Source of the DNA: Falciphora oryzae
Taxonomy: Eukaryota > Ascomycota > Sordariomycetes > Magnaporthales > Magnaporthaceae
Length of the DNA: 64,000 nt
Reading direction: 5' to 3'
NCBI GenBank assembly: GCA_000733355.1
Contig: JNVV01000003.1
Coordinates: forward strand, 1,506,505 to 1,570,504
Made by a program: the position numbers and the translations under genes. Of the stretch, positions 21,793 through 34,598 are shown piece by piece (position 1 is the stretch's first letter; every line of letters starts with the position of its first letter). Below the pieces are notes generated by a model. That model worked only from the letters and a program-made list of their open reading frames with translations. It was not told where the DNA came from and made no database searches.

Positions 21793-24167
21793 ATGTCCCT
21801 GCCAGGGTACATCTCCATCCGCGTCTTGTCCCGACTCAGCCGAGGCTCGTCCATCGCCGCCTTGAGCCGATTCTATAATGCGACAACAACCGCTCATCCA
21901 GCAACAACAGCCACTCGGGGGATCCGTCATTTCTGCCGCAGTAGTAGCAAAAGCGCGCACGGACAGAACCAGCAGATATGGTTCCGACTAAAGAGGAGGA
22001 GAACGGGCAGCAGCCAGGGCGGACACAGACCCAATGGCAGCGGAAGAGGAAGTTATTATAGGACTAACGCTCCCCTGATGGCCAAGATGAGCAGCGGTGC
22101 CGGCGCGGCCGCCCTCGGCACCGCGGCTTTTGTGCAGCTCTCGGAGGAGGACAACGGAGACGACGACGAGACGGGCGAGGACCGCATGCTGGCGGCGTCG
22201 CGGCGCGAGATCGCCAAGAAGGTCCATGACGACGACCGCGGCCTCTCGCGTCTCGGGCACCATGTCGTGCTCCTGCTGGACCTCTACGTCTGGGAGCCGC
22301 TATGCACCGGCTTCCGCTTCCTCCACCTGGCCGCCATCTTCGTGCCCGTCATCCTGGCCGTGCCCGCCGTCTGGATCGGCCGCCGCGTGCCCGAGCGCGA
22401 CAACGAGCGCACCGGCACGCTCTGGTGGTACGGCCTCCTGGTCAAGAGCATGGAGCTGGCCGGCCCGGCCTTCATCAAGCTGGGCCAGTGGGCGGCCTCG
22501 CGCTCCGACATCTTCCCCAACGAGATGTGCGACACCATGTCCAGGCTGCACTCCAACGCGCCCGCCCACTCGCTGCACGCCACCAGGCGCATAGTCGAGG
22601 CCGCCTTCAACGGCATGCCGTTCGACTCCATATTCGAGGAGTTCGACGAGACCCCGCTCGGCGTCGGCGCCATCGCCCAGGTCTACCGCGCCAAGCTGAA
22701 GCCGGGCCTCGCCTCGCCCGCCGATGTGGACGTGGAGGGCAGGACCAGCAAGAAGCGTAGCATCAACGTCCGTAAGAAGGTCGAGACCGTGCTGAAGAGC
22801 ACGCCCAAACGCGTCCCCTCGTCGCACGTCGCCGTCAAGGTCCTGCACCCGCGTGTCGAGCGGACGGTCCGCCGCGACCTGCGCATCATGGGTTTCTTCG
22901 CCGCCGCCATCAACGCCATCCCGACCATGCACTGGCTCTCGCTGCCGGACGAGGTCGCCCAGTTCGGCGAGATGATGCGCCTGCAGCTCGATCTGCGCAT
23001 CGAGGCCGCCAACCTAACCATCTTCCGCAACCACTTCCGCGACAGGTCCACCGCCTGGTTCCCCTTCCCTTACCCCGAGTTTACCACCCGCAACGTGCTC
23101 ATCGAGGAGTTCGCCACGGGCATCCCCATTGCCGACTTTATGGAGAACGGCGGCGGCGTGTTCCAGCACGACATCGCCGCAGAGGGGCTCGACGCCTTCC
23201 TGCGCATGCTCCTCATCGACAACTTTGTCCACGCCGATCTGCACCCGGGAAACATCATGGTGCGCTTCTACCAGGCCGACAAGCCTGATCTGCCTAACCT
23301 CCCCAGGCTGCCGCACCTCCAGCGTCACGGCCAGCACAGCACAGAAGAGGACGGCGAACATAACGACCACAACGGCCACAACACCCCTGCCGGGCGACAG
23401 CAGCTGGACGTGACGGAGCAGGTCCTCTCTCGGCTCCGGCCCTACCGGCACCGCAAGGACAAGGCCGCGTGGGAGGAGGAGCTCCGGCGCATCGACGAGG
23501 AGGGTTTCCGGCCGCAGCTGCTCTTCATCGACACGGGCCTCGTGACGGAGCTCAACACGACCAACCGGCGCAACTTCCTCGACCTCTTCCGCGCCGTCGC
23601 CGAGTTCGACGGCTACAAGGCCGGGACCCTAATGTGCGAGCGCTGCCGCCAGCCCGACGCTGTGCTGGACGGCGACGTCTTCGCCCTCAAGATGCAGCAC
23701 CTCGTCCTCGAGGTCAAGTCGTCGACCCTGGCCCTCGGCAATGTCCGCATCGGCGACATCCTGCAGCGCGTCCTGGGCATGGTGCGCACCCACCACGTCC
23801 GCATGGAGGGCGACTTTGTCAACGTCGTGATTAGCATCTTTCTGCTCGAGGGCATCGGCCGCGCCCTCAACCCGGACCTCGACCTGCTCTCGTCCGCCCT
23901 GCCCATCCTGCGCGAGCTCTCGGCCCAGAGCGGCGCCGACATGGTCAAGCAGGGCGACTTCTCCATGATCATGGTCTGGATGGGGCTCGAGGCCAGACGT
24001 TTCGTACAGGCCAGCATCGAGGATGTGAGTTTCTTTCACTCTTTCTCTCCCATGTCCCCTTTGACCGCTACGCTCTTTTCGTCTGCCCATTGTATACTTA
24101 CCACACATGCCACTTACCTCAGGTCGAACGTTGCGTAAAATACGACCAATTGTCGCCCAACATTTAG
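21793..24167 (+). CDS. ADCK2/COQ8-like atypical kinase (UbiB/ABC1 family)
   Basis: Mitochondrial ABC1-family protein, probably linked to coenzyme Q or lipid metabolism. Exons are 21793-24024 and 24123-24167 (758 aa); exon 2 encodes VERCVKYDQLSPNI. An in-frame Met at 21640 exists, but the later one begins an Arg-rich, acid-free presequence (MSLPGYISIRVLSRLSRG) and is preferred. Two hydrophobic runs lie near FLHLAAIFVPVILAVPAVWI. The family KxGQ motif appears as IKLGQWAASR. The loop that is Ala-rich in COQ8 reads PLGVGAIAQVY, as in ADCK2-type members. VAVKVLHP holds the ATP-site Lys, HADLHPGN the catalytic loop, and FIDTGL stands where COQ8 has DFG. About 75 extra residues lie between the last two motifs. 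Catalytic activity is uncertain. Confidence 0.88.
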
Positions 24168-24866
24168 AGTCACATCAGAGCTCAACCAGAGGATAAACGA
24201 GAACCGATGATTATACCATAGAGACAGAAACGTTGGCTGTAATGCGAGGCTTGTGGGAAAGAAAGGTAACAGCACGATTTGGTTTGTCTAATGTATTAGA
24301 ATAAACGGAGTTTATGGACGAGAGGATGAGGTTTTTAGAGGCTAGTGCAGGAAGCCAATGTCTCCTCTGTACAATAGAAACAATTGCTGTTTTTCGATAG
24401 CCTCCCAATTACTAGATTCATCCCAAGGAGCATACAGGGATCTAAACACGATTGATTCCCGGCTTTTATCGCCAGCCAAGCACAGGTAGACATGACAATT
24501 GGATAATACACACAGACAAATCTCAAAGGAAAATCTCCACGCAATGCTATACACCTAGCGCTGCCGAATTCGACACACCACAAAAAGTTCCTAGAGCCCA
24601 TACTCACCAATCCTTCGAGAAACTCCCAAATGAATGCCCCAGGCCTCTCTATCGGGCTTTGGTTGAGGCCTCGTGAATATTGAAAGGCCCCAGAGCCGAA
24701 GCCTCCCCAAACTGATCCCAGAAGTATTAAATGAACAAGAAAAGAAAACCCTCCCAAAGTCTCCCCGGACGCGAGTCTCGTCTAAATGGCTCCACGAAAT
24801 ATCATCTCCTGCTCCAGCCCTTATTAAAGGGTGGGTACGGACTTGAAGACGCCTCCGACTGTTTCT
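24168..24866. other. Convergent intergenic spacer
   Basis: 3' flanks of the ADCK2-like gene and TOR, AT-richer than the genes. No gene supported. Confidence 0.5.
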
Positions 24867-27800
24867 TTACCAGAAACTGCACCAACCAATGTAGTGCTGG
24901 CACAGGTTCTCCAGCTTGGTCGCCTCCATGATGAGCTTGTGCACCTGCGAGATGACGTCGAGCTCCTCCTCGGGCTTGAAGTCGCGCCCCGTGAGCTTCT
25001 GCGAGACGCGGTCCAGCACCTCGACCGCCCGCTCGTTCTGGATCTCGGCCAGCTCCTGCGCCGCGTCCCGGCCGTTGATCCCGAGGCTGGTTCCCAGGGC
25101 CGACGAGTTCGTCCCCGCGCGTCGCCGGGCATTGGGCGGTCCGCCCGCCGTGAGACCGCCTCCGTCGCCGTTGAGCTGCGCGGCCATGACCTCGGATGGC
25201 GGCACGTTGACCTCAAGGATCGACGGCCGGCGCGCCCGCGCCGCATCTGGACCGACAAGATCACGCTCTCGCTCTGACTCGAAGTTTGGCCCGGCTTTAC
25301 TAGGGGCCTTAGTTAGCCGCCAAGTGAGTAGTGGATCGTGGATGAACTGTGGGGTGAGAGAAATGATACTGTTAGCGAAGAACATCCGAGACACTGCCGA
25401 GAAGGCGGCTAGAGCAAGACTTACGGCTTCCAGCACGGCCATGACACTCTCCTTGTTCTCCCGGAGCACCCGCATCGCGTGCTCGCAGGTGATTCTGAAG
25501 CTTCCCTCGATGTTGCTGACTTCCATGGCATACGTGAGCATGCGCGTCAGTCGGAAGGGCACGCGCTCGGGGTACTTGTCGCGCTTCATAGCGACCTCGA
25601 AGCAGTCGCCGAAGTCGATGTGGACGATCTTGCCCGTCACACGGTCTAGCATCAGGTTCGACGGATGGCGGTCGCCCAGACCGAGGATGTACCCGACCAT
25701 GGACATGACGCCCAGGGATCGTGTGTAGTTGGTACGGCGCTCCAGCCATGCCTCGGAGCTCTTGCTCTTCAACCACAAAACGCGGTACAGATCTTGTCCC
25801 GTGGTGTTGTCGAGTGCGTATCCAAACACCTCCACCTTCTGCATCAGGGTCAGGTTGTCATAGTCCGGAGCCATCTGCAGCATGATGCGGTGTTCGATGT
25901 TGAGCAGGATCTTGCGGCTGTCTCGGTATTCCCTGATGAGGGTGTGAAGAGTGTCGCTGTTGGGGACCCAGCCAAGGAGACCAGAGTTGTGCGAGAGAGG
26001 GATGGCCGGGTAGCTCTGAATGTTGAGGTGCCGCTTGTACGACTCCGAGTCGTTAGCCAGCAGCGTGTTGCACAGACCGAACAGCTGCATAACCCGTTCG
26101 TCCTGCCGTATGTCCTCGTGACCCTTGAGCAGGAAAGTGTATGGAATGCCGTCGCTCCCGTTGATGTTGAGTTTGCGCGGCCGCTGCTTCGAGTTGATGA
26201 CGGCAACGGTCGGGTCGAACGAGGCAATACTTATGATGGGGGCACCACTTTTGTAGGTACCCGGGACGCAAAGGTCCAGGTTTGTAGCGTGGAGAAGCTT
26301 GGGCGAGCAGTAGGCAAGTTCCAGCGAGGTCATCTGCGGCACTTGCCTATAGATGCGGCGGAAGACCTGGTAGTAGAGATCCCAGGCTAGGTTGAGGTCA
26401 CTAGTATCCCGACTGTGCTGGTACTGCCTACACCACTCGCGAGCTTCTGTGAGGTCGCGTCCAAAGGCCTGTGCAAACGAAATCTCCCGCAGCGTTTCGG
26501 GCCCATTGTCTAGGGCCTCGTGCAGCGGAGCCAGTGCCTTGAACATGCCCTCAATGTCCCTATCGCCAAAATAGAGGCGTGAGGCTTCCTCCAGCCCCTC
26601 GTGCCACATTTCGTGCCACAGGATGGCCACGCGAATCAACTCTCGGCTGACTACAGCCGCCTCCTCGACAAGCTTGAGGCTGTGTTGCCTCATGTTGTCC
26701 ATGATGACACTCGCTGCCACCGACTTCTTCGAGTGTTCCGACTTCTCAGTCGCCACCGTCAGGGGGTAAACGAGCGCCTGTGGGTGCGCTCGACCCACGT
26801 CCGCCAGCAGGTTTTGCACGGACAACTGCACCCTCTTGTTGGGCTGGTTGATGCGAGCAATCAGCTGCGGGATGACCTCGAGCCACGTGTCAACGTTGAC
26901 TTTAGTAGAGCCCTCGGTGACGGCAGCATTAACCTCGGGGCTGCTACCGTGTGCGAGCCACAGCGTGAGCAGCCGCAGGGTGTCCTGAAGCGCGCTTCCT
27001 TGCGACAGTGCGATTGACTTGAAGAAGCCTTTCACCGCCGGAACGACGTGCTCGATGATCTTTTGGCCGATATGCGCAACATGACCGCCCTCGTTGGCGT
27101 TCTTGTTAGTAAGCGCCTGGACGACCTCAAAGTTGGCAAGAGCCCAGGCGTGCCAGGCCTTGTACCAGTCGGGGTTGTATCGAGTCGCCTGGTAGTAGCT
27201 GTGGATGATCTCGTCAACCTGCGTGTACTGCCAGTCGTCCTTGCTCAAAGCCTTCATCCACTCGCCCTGCCTCAAGAAGCACTTGGCGAGCAGGATCGTA
27301 TCTTCCTTCATTTGGCGCTGAGCATCAGGGGCAAGATCAATAGTTTCAGGGAATGGCGCGAACTGGCCATGCCCATGGATATGGCCGTTGTGAAGCTCCA
27401 TGTTGTTCTGTGGGCGCACTTGGAGCTGCTGCCTGGTGACATCGATCCGAGCCGCGTTGTCCAATGCGAAGTCGCGGAGGCATGCAAGCGACTTCTCGGC
27501 GACACCAGTGCCCCTGTTCTGGGGCTGGTGGCCGAGATCCCACTGGAACTTGAGGACAGCGTACGTGACCTGCGGAGGGATGCCACTCGGTACTGGAGGA
27601 GCTTCGAAGTGGCGCCCGTCTCCGTTCTGGCCGTACTCGTCCATGCCCATTGTCCAGCCAGGTATGGTGCGTTCAAGCGAGATGTCGACGCCGATGAGCT
27701 GCTTCAGCGACTTCTCCGCCAGTCCCATGCGCCCGGATTTGCGGCAGAGGTTGGCAAACTTGATCCACATGTGCATGTTTTCCATGGGCTGTATAACCAG

Positions 27801-30800
27801 CGAGCGGAGACGGAGCATGCGCTGCCACACCTCGACGTTACGCTGGCAGCCCTTCAGCCTGGCCTCCCATGTGCTCCTCATCGTGGCCTGCTTCTTGGCA
27901 TCGCACTGCTTGTACGTGATGAGCTCCTCCAGCTCAGCCAGCATCTGCACTCGCACGATAACAGTGTAGGCACGAGTGTAGGACTCGCTGACAAGCGCGC
28001 TGAGTTCCGTGTCGAGGCCTTCGCGCGCCTGTTCGATGCAACGAGCGGCCTCTCCAAACTGGTTGCGGTGGAGAGCGAGAATAGCGCCGAAGAACGATCG
28101 GTCGGGAGAGTACCGTTTCATTGTCTGCAGGTAGCCGTCCATCGAGTCCCACTTGCCCAGACCCCAGGCGGCCGTGGTGGCGAGCGGGGCGATGCGCCGC
28201 TGGAGCTCGGATGAGGAGTTGGACCAGGCCGTGCCTGCCAACTGGGCCAGCGAGTCCCATTCGCCGAGGGCGTGCAGGCACCGCATCTTGCCCATGAAAA
28301 TCTCGACAGGTGTCACTTGGCCCGGCGGGATCTCCTTCTCCCTCTTTGTGTAGAATGCCAAGGCCTCCTCCCAGCGCTCGAGCTTCTCGAACCAGGTTTC
28401 CTTGAGGTGTATTCCGTCCTTGTAGTTCTGGGCTTTTCGAAGGATGCCTATGGCAGCATCGGACTGCTGAAGCTGGTTATTGATTACAATCAAGGCTTCG
28501 ACGGCGCCGCTGCTCTGGTCCTGCAGGAATTCCAGCTCCTTGTAGTGGAGGGCCTTCGCGTAGGCATGGCAGCGGGCGGCTTCTCTACCCAGCACGCGGA
28601 TGTCGATGGGGAGTGCCTTGTCGTCATGCTCCATGAACTCTGCCAGATTCAGCAGCAGGCCAAGCAGGTCTGGGGGCACGTTCTCCGACTTGATCGAGTT
28701 CTCGATGTTGTAAATGAGCTCCTCTTGGTACTGCTCATACAGCTCACTCCAGCATGAGACGAACGCCGAGTTGAACAGTTCACGCGCAAGCGGGGGATAT
28801 TGGTTGGCCAGCGCCGAACAGGACCGCAGAGCGTGGTTAGGGGACTCGGCAAGCAGGGTTGTGCTGAATCGCCGTAGCCACTCTTGCCAATCCTCCTTGG
28901 TAGACTTGCCCTTGGTGTCCCAGGCAGCCTTTAGGTGCACGGCATTCATCTCCAGTTTCTTGGTGGCCTGGTCGGCGAAGGACGCGTCGTCGGGAACCGG
29001 TCTACTATCCGATCCTGGAGGCGGCAACGTCTCACCCGCCTGGAGTTTGCTGAGCAGCATATCGTAGGCAGAGTGGTTGATCGGGACACCAGCGATTGCT
29101 TTGTTGACAGTCGAGGCGAAGTGAAGGAAATCTCTCCCAAGCTGCATGATCAGCGCGCAGAGCGTGTCGACCGCGGCCTGCTTCAGCTGGAGCTCGCCAG
29201 TGGCAAGCACCCTGGTAAGGGGGTGAATGATTTTGGCCGCGTAGTCGTTGAGGTTGACTTGCTTCGAGATCTTGCCGATCGTCTCTATCGCAGCCCGCCT
29301 GAGGAATATCGGCTGCCCCTGTTTCTCGAAGGTCCGGACGACGACGGGGATGATGAGGTGCATGTATTCCTCTGCGCTTGTGCCAAACACAAGGAATGCG
29401 TGAAGCACCTTCTCAGACTGGGTGCGTTTGGCACTGCTGTCCTTTTGGAGCACACCCAGCATCAGGGGCAACAGGCCAGCGAGGTAAATCTTGAACTCCC
29501 CCTCGAGCGATTTTGATATGGCCTCGATCAGTGACAGTATCGTTGACTGGAGGTGTGGCTGGGACCAGTAATCCTGCACAAGCTCGATGATGTCGGGGAG
29601 GTAGTTCCTGATGTGCTGGCGGACAATGCCGACGAGGTGCCCCAGCTGCGCGAAGTAGCCCTCGACCTTTGTGGGCGACGAGCTTCGGATCACCTGCAGG
29701 AAGGCGGGTATGATGCGGTCCAGGAACGACACACACTCAAGACCAAGGGTCCTGAATATGCTCATAATTGCCTCGATGACGGGCTGATGATACTGCACCA
29801 GAGAGTGATCCTTGAGAATGCCCAGTAAAGCATTGATCACCACTGTTGGGTAGTACTCCTTGTTCGAGGGAGTCAGGCCCGTCATCATCAGGGAGACGTC
29901 GGTCATCTGGGTAGACTCGACACGGACGCTGAGATCGGGAGTCTTCTCCTGGACCTGCTGGTGCTTGTACGGATCGAGGGCACCCAGAATGCCAAGGAGC
30001 TTGATAGTCTCCTGGCGCAGCTGGGTGTGGTGTGGCTCGCCGCGGATAATGCTTTGAAGCAGGTCCAGCAGCTGCGGGAACTCGATGTAAGGCGCTATCA
30101 CGTAGCCAGAGTTGCTGGCAAGCTGGCCAAGCGTGTGGAGGGCTGCCTCCCGCTTCATGGCGGATGACTGATCCTGCAAAGCCTCGATGATTAACGGCAT
30201 CAGTTGGTCCTTGTACTTGAGCATCTCCTCGCCGCCGACGGTGCATAGCTCTCCGATGGCCTTCAGGATGGTCGCAGCCACAGACGCGACCGGGTCGTTG
30301 GCTTTGGGAAGGAGGACGGTGATCATGGGCTCTACATAGGGTCGGATAAGGCTCTGAGCGTTTCGAACGAGCAGGCTCAAGAGCTTCGCGCTCTCCTCCT
30401 TGTTCCTCGCCACGTCGGAGAATTCGAGCTCGGTCAACATCTGGATCAAAGTCTTGCGGAGCGAAGGAACGACGTATGCCGGGTTGTGATGCGTGAGACG
30501 CCCGATTATCTCGATCGCCACCTCCCTGATAGGGAAGTGTTCGTCGTTTAGAGCGAAAAAGAGAGTGCGGATGTTCTCGGCCTTGGCCAGGTGCCGATCG
30601 AAGCGATCGTCCAAGGCGGCCAGCACGACCTTGCGGATGTTGGGGTCCGGATCCGAGACTCCGACGGTCAAGAGCCTATCAAGCACATCACCCACGACCT
30701 GCAGGGCATGGTAGCTGACCTGGTTGACGATGGGATCGACAACGTAGAGCTGACAGCATGTGAGGGCTGCGGCCTGGCGGATTTCCGGGTCGTCGTCCTC

Positions 30801-32555
30801 GACGTACTTGATGGCGACGTCGCGCACGAACTCATTAAGGACATGACCCGTGAAGTCAAAACTACCCAGCGTGTTGAGCGCCAGCTTGATCTCCTGTTTG
30901 CGAGTGTCGTGTGCTTGGGGATCCTTAGGGTCCTTAGGGATGATGGGGACCGACGTGAGGGTATTCGGTTGGGGCGCGCCGAGCGGCTTAAATGGTTCGC
31001 CACAAAGGACTTTGCTGATCATGTCGAGAAGCCTCTCTTGGATAGTCGGGCGAAGTGGGGGAATGTAGAAGGCCAGGTCGACGAGAGCCTGGGTCAGCTT
31101 GGGGTTGATGTCGCATTCGAATATCGAGTCCATGAGTCCGCCCATATACTTGCTCAGTGTCTGGCCAACAGCGACGGCAAGCCGGCTGAGGCAGTCGAAT
31201 ACCGGGTCGACAGGAACTCCACGCTTCCTAGCTGCCGGGCTCAGACCCTCACGGACGTAGAGAAGGATACCCTCGAGGTATCCTGCCATCTGGCTCTTAA
31301 CCGCGTTGGCAATGTTCCCAATGGCCACAAACGCCTCGTTCCTCTCCTTGTCCCGCTTGAGCATCCCGGAGAGATACACCATGAACTGGTGGAGGTATGT
31401 CTGTCCAAACTCGGTGGGCGCATAATGGGCCAGGTCTGGAATCAAGATGACTACCGTCTTACGAACAACAGGCTCCTTGTGGTCCTTATACTTGAAGACG
31501 ATGTCGCAAGCCTCAGGATAGTATGTCTGCATGAACATGCCGCCCTGCTCGAGCAGCTCCTTCAGCACGAGCAGCGATCCGTGGATGGCCTCGACTGTGT
31601 TCATCTTGAGGCCGTGAATAGCCTGTTGGTACATCTTGAGCATGTACGCCTGCTTCATCTCCTGGTCTCGCTCGCGGATGATCCTGAAGGCGGCGCTAAC
31701 GGCTTCGGCCGACGTGGCCCGGATCAGGAGGCGGTTATCTCGCAGGCCGACCCAGATCCAATCAAGCACCTCGGCTACATGGCTGTACATGAGCGTCGGA
31801 GCACTCCTGCAGAGCTCGCGGAGGACGAGAGCCGCACTGTATCTCGACTCCTCCAACCGCGGGGTCTGGAGGCATTCGATGGCGAAGTTTGTAAGGAACT
31901 GGACGAACTCGCTGACCATTGCACCACCGGGTCGGCATAGCTTTCCGATAACGACGGCGGCCTGCTGCATGCAGTTGACGTCCTTGCCCTGCATGATCTT
32001 GGATAGGGCGACCGAGAATCTCGCAAACTTGGCCGAGTAGTCGACGCCATCGAAATCGACGAAGACCTCGAAGGCATAGATGCCACCCAGGCGGTCCGCA
32101 GTCGTACTGGCGCCGCCGTCGTGCTTCTGGAAGAGCTCGGCTATTTTGCTGAGAACGGTGCTCCAAAACGCCTGGAACTGTTCCGGAGAGGAGTCTAGAA
32201 GTGACGTTCAGTGTAAGTAGGGGGACAGGAATAAGACACTTGTAAGAGGGGCTACATCTGTCTTAAGCAAGGCAAAGGTAAACAGAACCCAGGGATGCCA
32301 TGCACGCACCTCGTTGGACCAGCGACACGAGCTCCTTAAGCTCGAACGAGGCCCGTCGTCGACCATCCTCGCTAATGGTTCTGTATGGATTCCAACTTCG
32401 GTCAGTCTCGCGCGCATCTTCACGGCGTCACCGGAGCTGCCCAGGCGGAGCACCAGGCAAGTAAAGCGGGATCTGGAAGAGCAGGCGCACTTTGACCGCA
32501 GGTCCTGGATGATCTCCGCCAGCGCGGCGGTCGCGCCGGGGTTCGGGGCGGCCAT
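24867..32555 (-). CDS. TOR: TOR serine/threonine kinase (PIKK family)
   Basis: Target-of-rapamycin kinase, the catalytic core of TORC1/TORC2 controlling growth with nutrient status. Minus-strand exons are 32555-32491, 32380-32310, 32194-25425 and 25346-24867 (2461 aa, the usual fungal length). The two short 5' exons give MAAPNPGATAALAEIIQDLR, then TISEDGRRRASFELKELVS, and join to SSPEQFQAFW, all in phase. HEAT repeats fill about the first 1100 residues, then FAT. The FRB domain starts near residue 1895 (RVAILWHEMWHEGLEEASR) and keeps the Ser whose change gives rapamycin resistance in yeast. The kinase domain has GDRHPSNLM (about 2217) and HIDFGDCFE. FATC ends LCQHYIGWCSFW. The last intron is 78 nt and free of stops in frame. 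It is divergent from Rtf2. Confidence 0.97.
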
Positions 32556-33573
32556 GGCGTCTGATCTCTCCGTTCCGAGCGCGACAATCACCGCGACATG
32601 AAGCAGTCAGGCCGCACCATTTGCAGCGGGCGGCGCGCGGGTGGTAGAGGACAAATGGAATCGGAAGGCAGCACGGTCGAGAAGTGTCGGGGCTAGGTGG
32701 CCAGGAGGCGTCGCGGGGCTGGAGCCACCGATCGAGGGACACGAGCTAATATTCGAGTCGCATAAGGCGACGGCTCAAACGATGGCCAGCGACGCACGCG
32801 TGGTGTGACAGGATGCGGGCCCGGGCGAGACTACTGCACGGCATCCACGATGGAGGCTAGCAGAGAAAGAAGAGAGACGCCGCTCGAGGAGACCCGGGAC
32901 GGCGGTGGATGAGGATATCAGATGGACATGGGCGTCCCGACGACGGGAGAGCAGAGGTTCGGTTTGGGTTCACGCGCCTCAGGAGAACTGGGGCGGCCTT
33001 CAACCCTTGCATGGGGCTTGCTCCAAAGCCAGGCACCGATTGGGAGGAGGTGTGGGTCAGGTGCGCCGGCAGATCCATCTCAGCTCCCCGGAGGCAGCAC
33101 GGTATTCTTGGCCACATTTTGCACTGTTTCAAGCTGCCCGCTGCGAAAGGCGGGGCGTGGAAGCCAGCAACCGTTTTCGATAACATTTGTCCGGGCAGCG
33201 TTGTAAATGATTCAAGTTTCGATTATTTGTACTTGGGATAAAGTATATATGGTGGCATACTGGATGGTATGGCTACTGCTTTTTATGAAGCACTAGAATT
33301 CCCAAACAATCTGCACGAGTTGTTGGCCTGAATGTACCACTTCCATACCTTCGCTGCTACAGTAAAGACGTGCATAACCTTGCACTGTCAACTCAGGTGG
33401 GCCTTTGTGCTTCACTCCGCGCCCATCTCCGCCATCATTACCACCACCCGAATCTAACACTTGCTACTGCTCGAGCATCGAGCAGAAAACTCCCCGTACC
33501 ACCAATCCGGAACATTCAACGCGATCATCGCAAAGTCCTTACACGTGTCGTCGCCAAATAATCGCCAAACACC
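32556..33573. other. Divergent promoter region of TOR and Rtf2
   Basis: About 1 kb between the start codons of TOR (minus) and Rtf2 (plus). No separate gene recognised. Confidence 0.5.
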
Positions 33574-34374
33574 ATGGGAAACGACGGCGGCTCCATCCCA
33601 AAGCGGCGCGAGCTGGTCAAGGAGTCGGCGCGCCTGCCGACCACCTCTGAGCTCAAGGCAACCGTCCTCGAGTCGCTCGGCCACGCCTGGGCGCACTGCG
33701 CCATCAGCGACGAAAAGCTCGACATGGATAACGTCGTGAGCGACTGGCGCGGCCGCCTCTACAACTACGAATCCGTCCTCCAGGGCCTGGTGCCATCCGA
33801 CGACGACTCCGCCGTCGCGGCGGAGCGAGACGAGAAGTTCGCTTCCATGGGCATCACGTCGCTGCGCGACGTCGTCAGGCTCAAGTTCCAAAAGTTCTCG
33901 TCCGACCCTAAGGCGGCCGCGATCTGGCGGTGCCCCCTCTCGCTCAAAGAGTTCGGCCCCGGCACCAAGGCGGTATACCTAGTACCGTGCGGGCACGTCT
34001 TCGCGGAAGTTGCCATGAAGGAGATTTCCGACTCGGCGTGTCCTGAGTGCAGCGAGTCCTTCGAGCCCGAGAACGCCATCCCCATACTACCCAGGGAGAT
34101 CGATGAGCTAGAAAGGCTCAGACAGCGTATGGTTGATCTGAAAGACAAGGGTCTTTCTCATAATCTTAAGAAGGACAAAAGCAACGGGAAGAAGAAACGC
34201 AAGGCCGAGGAGGACAAAGATGACAAGAAGAAGAAGGCTAAAGAGAATGCCAAAAAGGAGGCATCCAAATCCGGGAACATCAACAACCCAATGACGGCAT
34301 CCCTGACAGCAAGAGTCCTGGCAGAGCAGGAGGAGAGGAATAAGAGGAGAAAGCTTGCTGCAGCCGCAAGGTAA
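33574..34374 (+). CDS. rtf2: Replication termination factor 2 (Rtf2-like)
   Basis: 266-aa nuclear protein of the Rtf2 family, which in fission yeast acts with the replication fork barrier at RTS1 and in other eukaryotes affects fork restart and splicing. Single exon. The N-terminus MGNDGGSIPKRRELVK is the family start. WRCPLSLKEF followed by YLVPCGHVFAEVAMKEI and CPECSESFEPENAIPI form the modified C2HC2 RING-like fold. The C-terminal third is Lys-rich (about residues 190-235) and ends with LTARVLAEQEERNKRRKLAAAAR, a likely nuclear localisation region. No introns or disruptions. Divergent from TOR. Confidence 0.93.
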   Translation: MGNDGGSIPKRRELVKESARLPTTSELKATVLESLGHAWAHCAISDEKLDMDNVVSDWRGRLYNYESVLQGLVPSDDDSAVAAERDEKFASMGITSLRDVVRLKFQKFSSDPKAAAIWRCPLSLKEFGPGTKAVYLVPCGHVFAEVAMKEISDSACPECSESFEPENAIPILPREIDELERLRQRMVDLKDKGLSHNLKKDKSNGKKKRKAEEDKDDKKKKAKENAKKEASKSGNINNPMTASLTARVLAEQEERNKRRKLAAAAR

Positions 34375-34598
34375 AGCAGCGAACCCTTAGCATCGTTTCT
34401 CCGTCCTGGCATGTAAATGATATATACTATGATACCCTGGAGCCATGAAATCGGTTTCGCATTTTACTGTCTCGTCAGAAATGGTCTAATCGCGAAGGAT
34501 CCACTTGAGTAAACAACATCTCGTTCGTGAGTTGAATCTCGTGTAACCAGCTCTTGTTTCGCTTCAGTCTCAATGCTGCGCTTGCTCGATCTACCCGC

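Noticed and set aside
30591..31940. 449-aa plus-strand open frame
   Set aside because: It lies entirely antisense to the TOR HEAT-repeat region, with no independent support.
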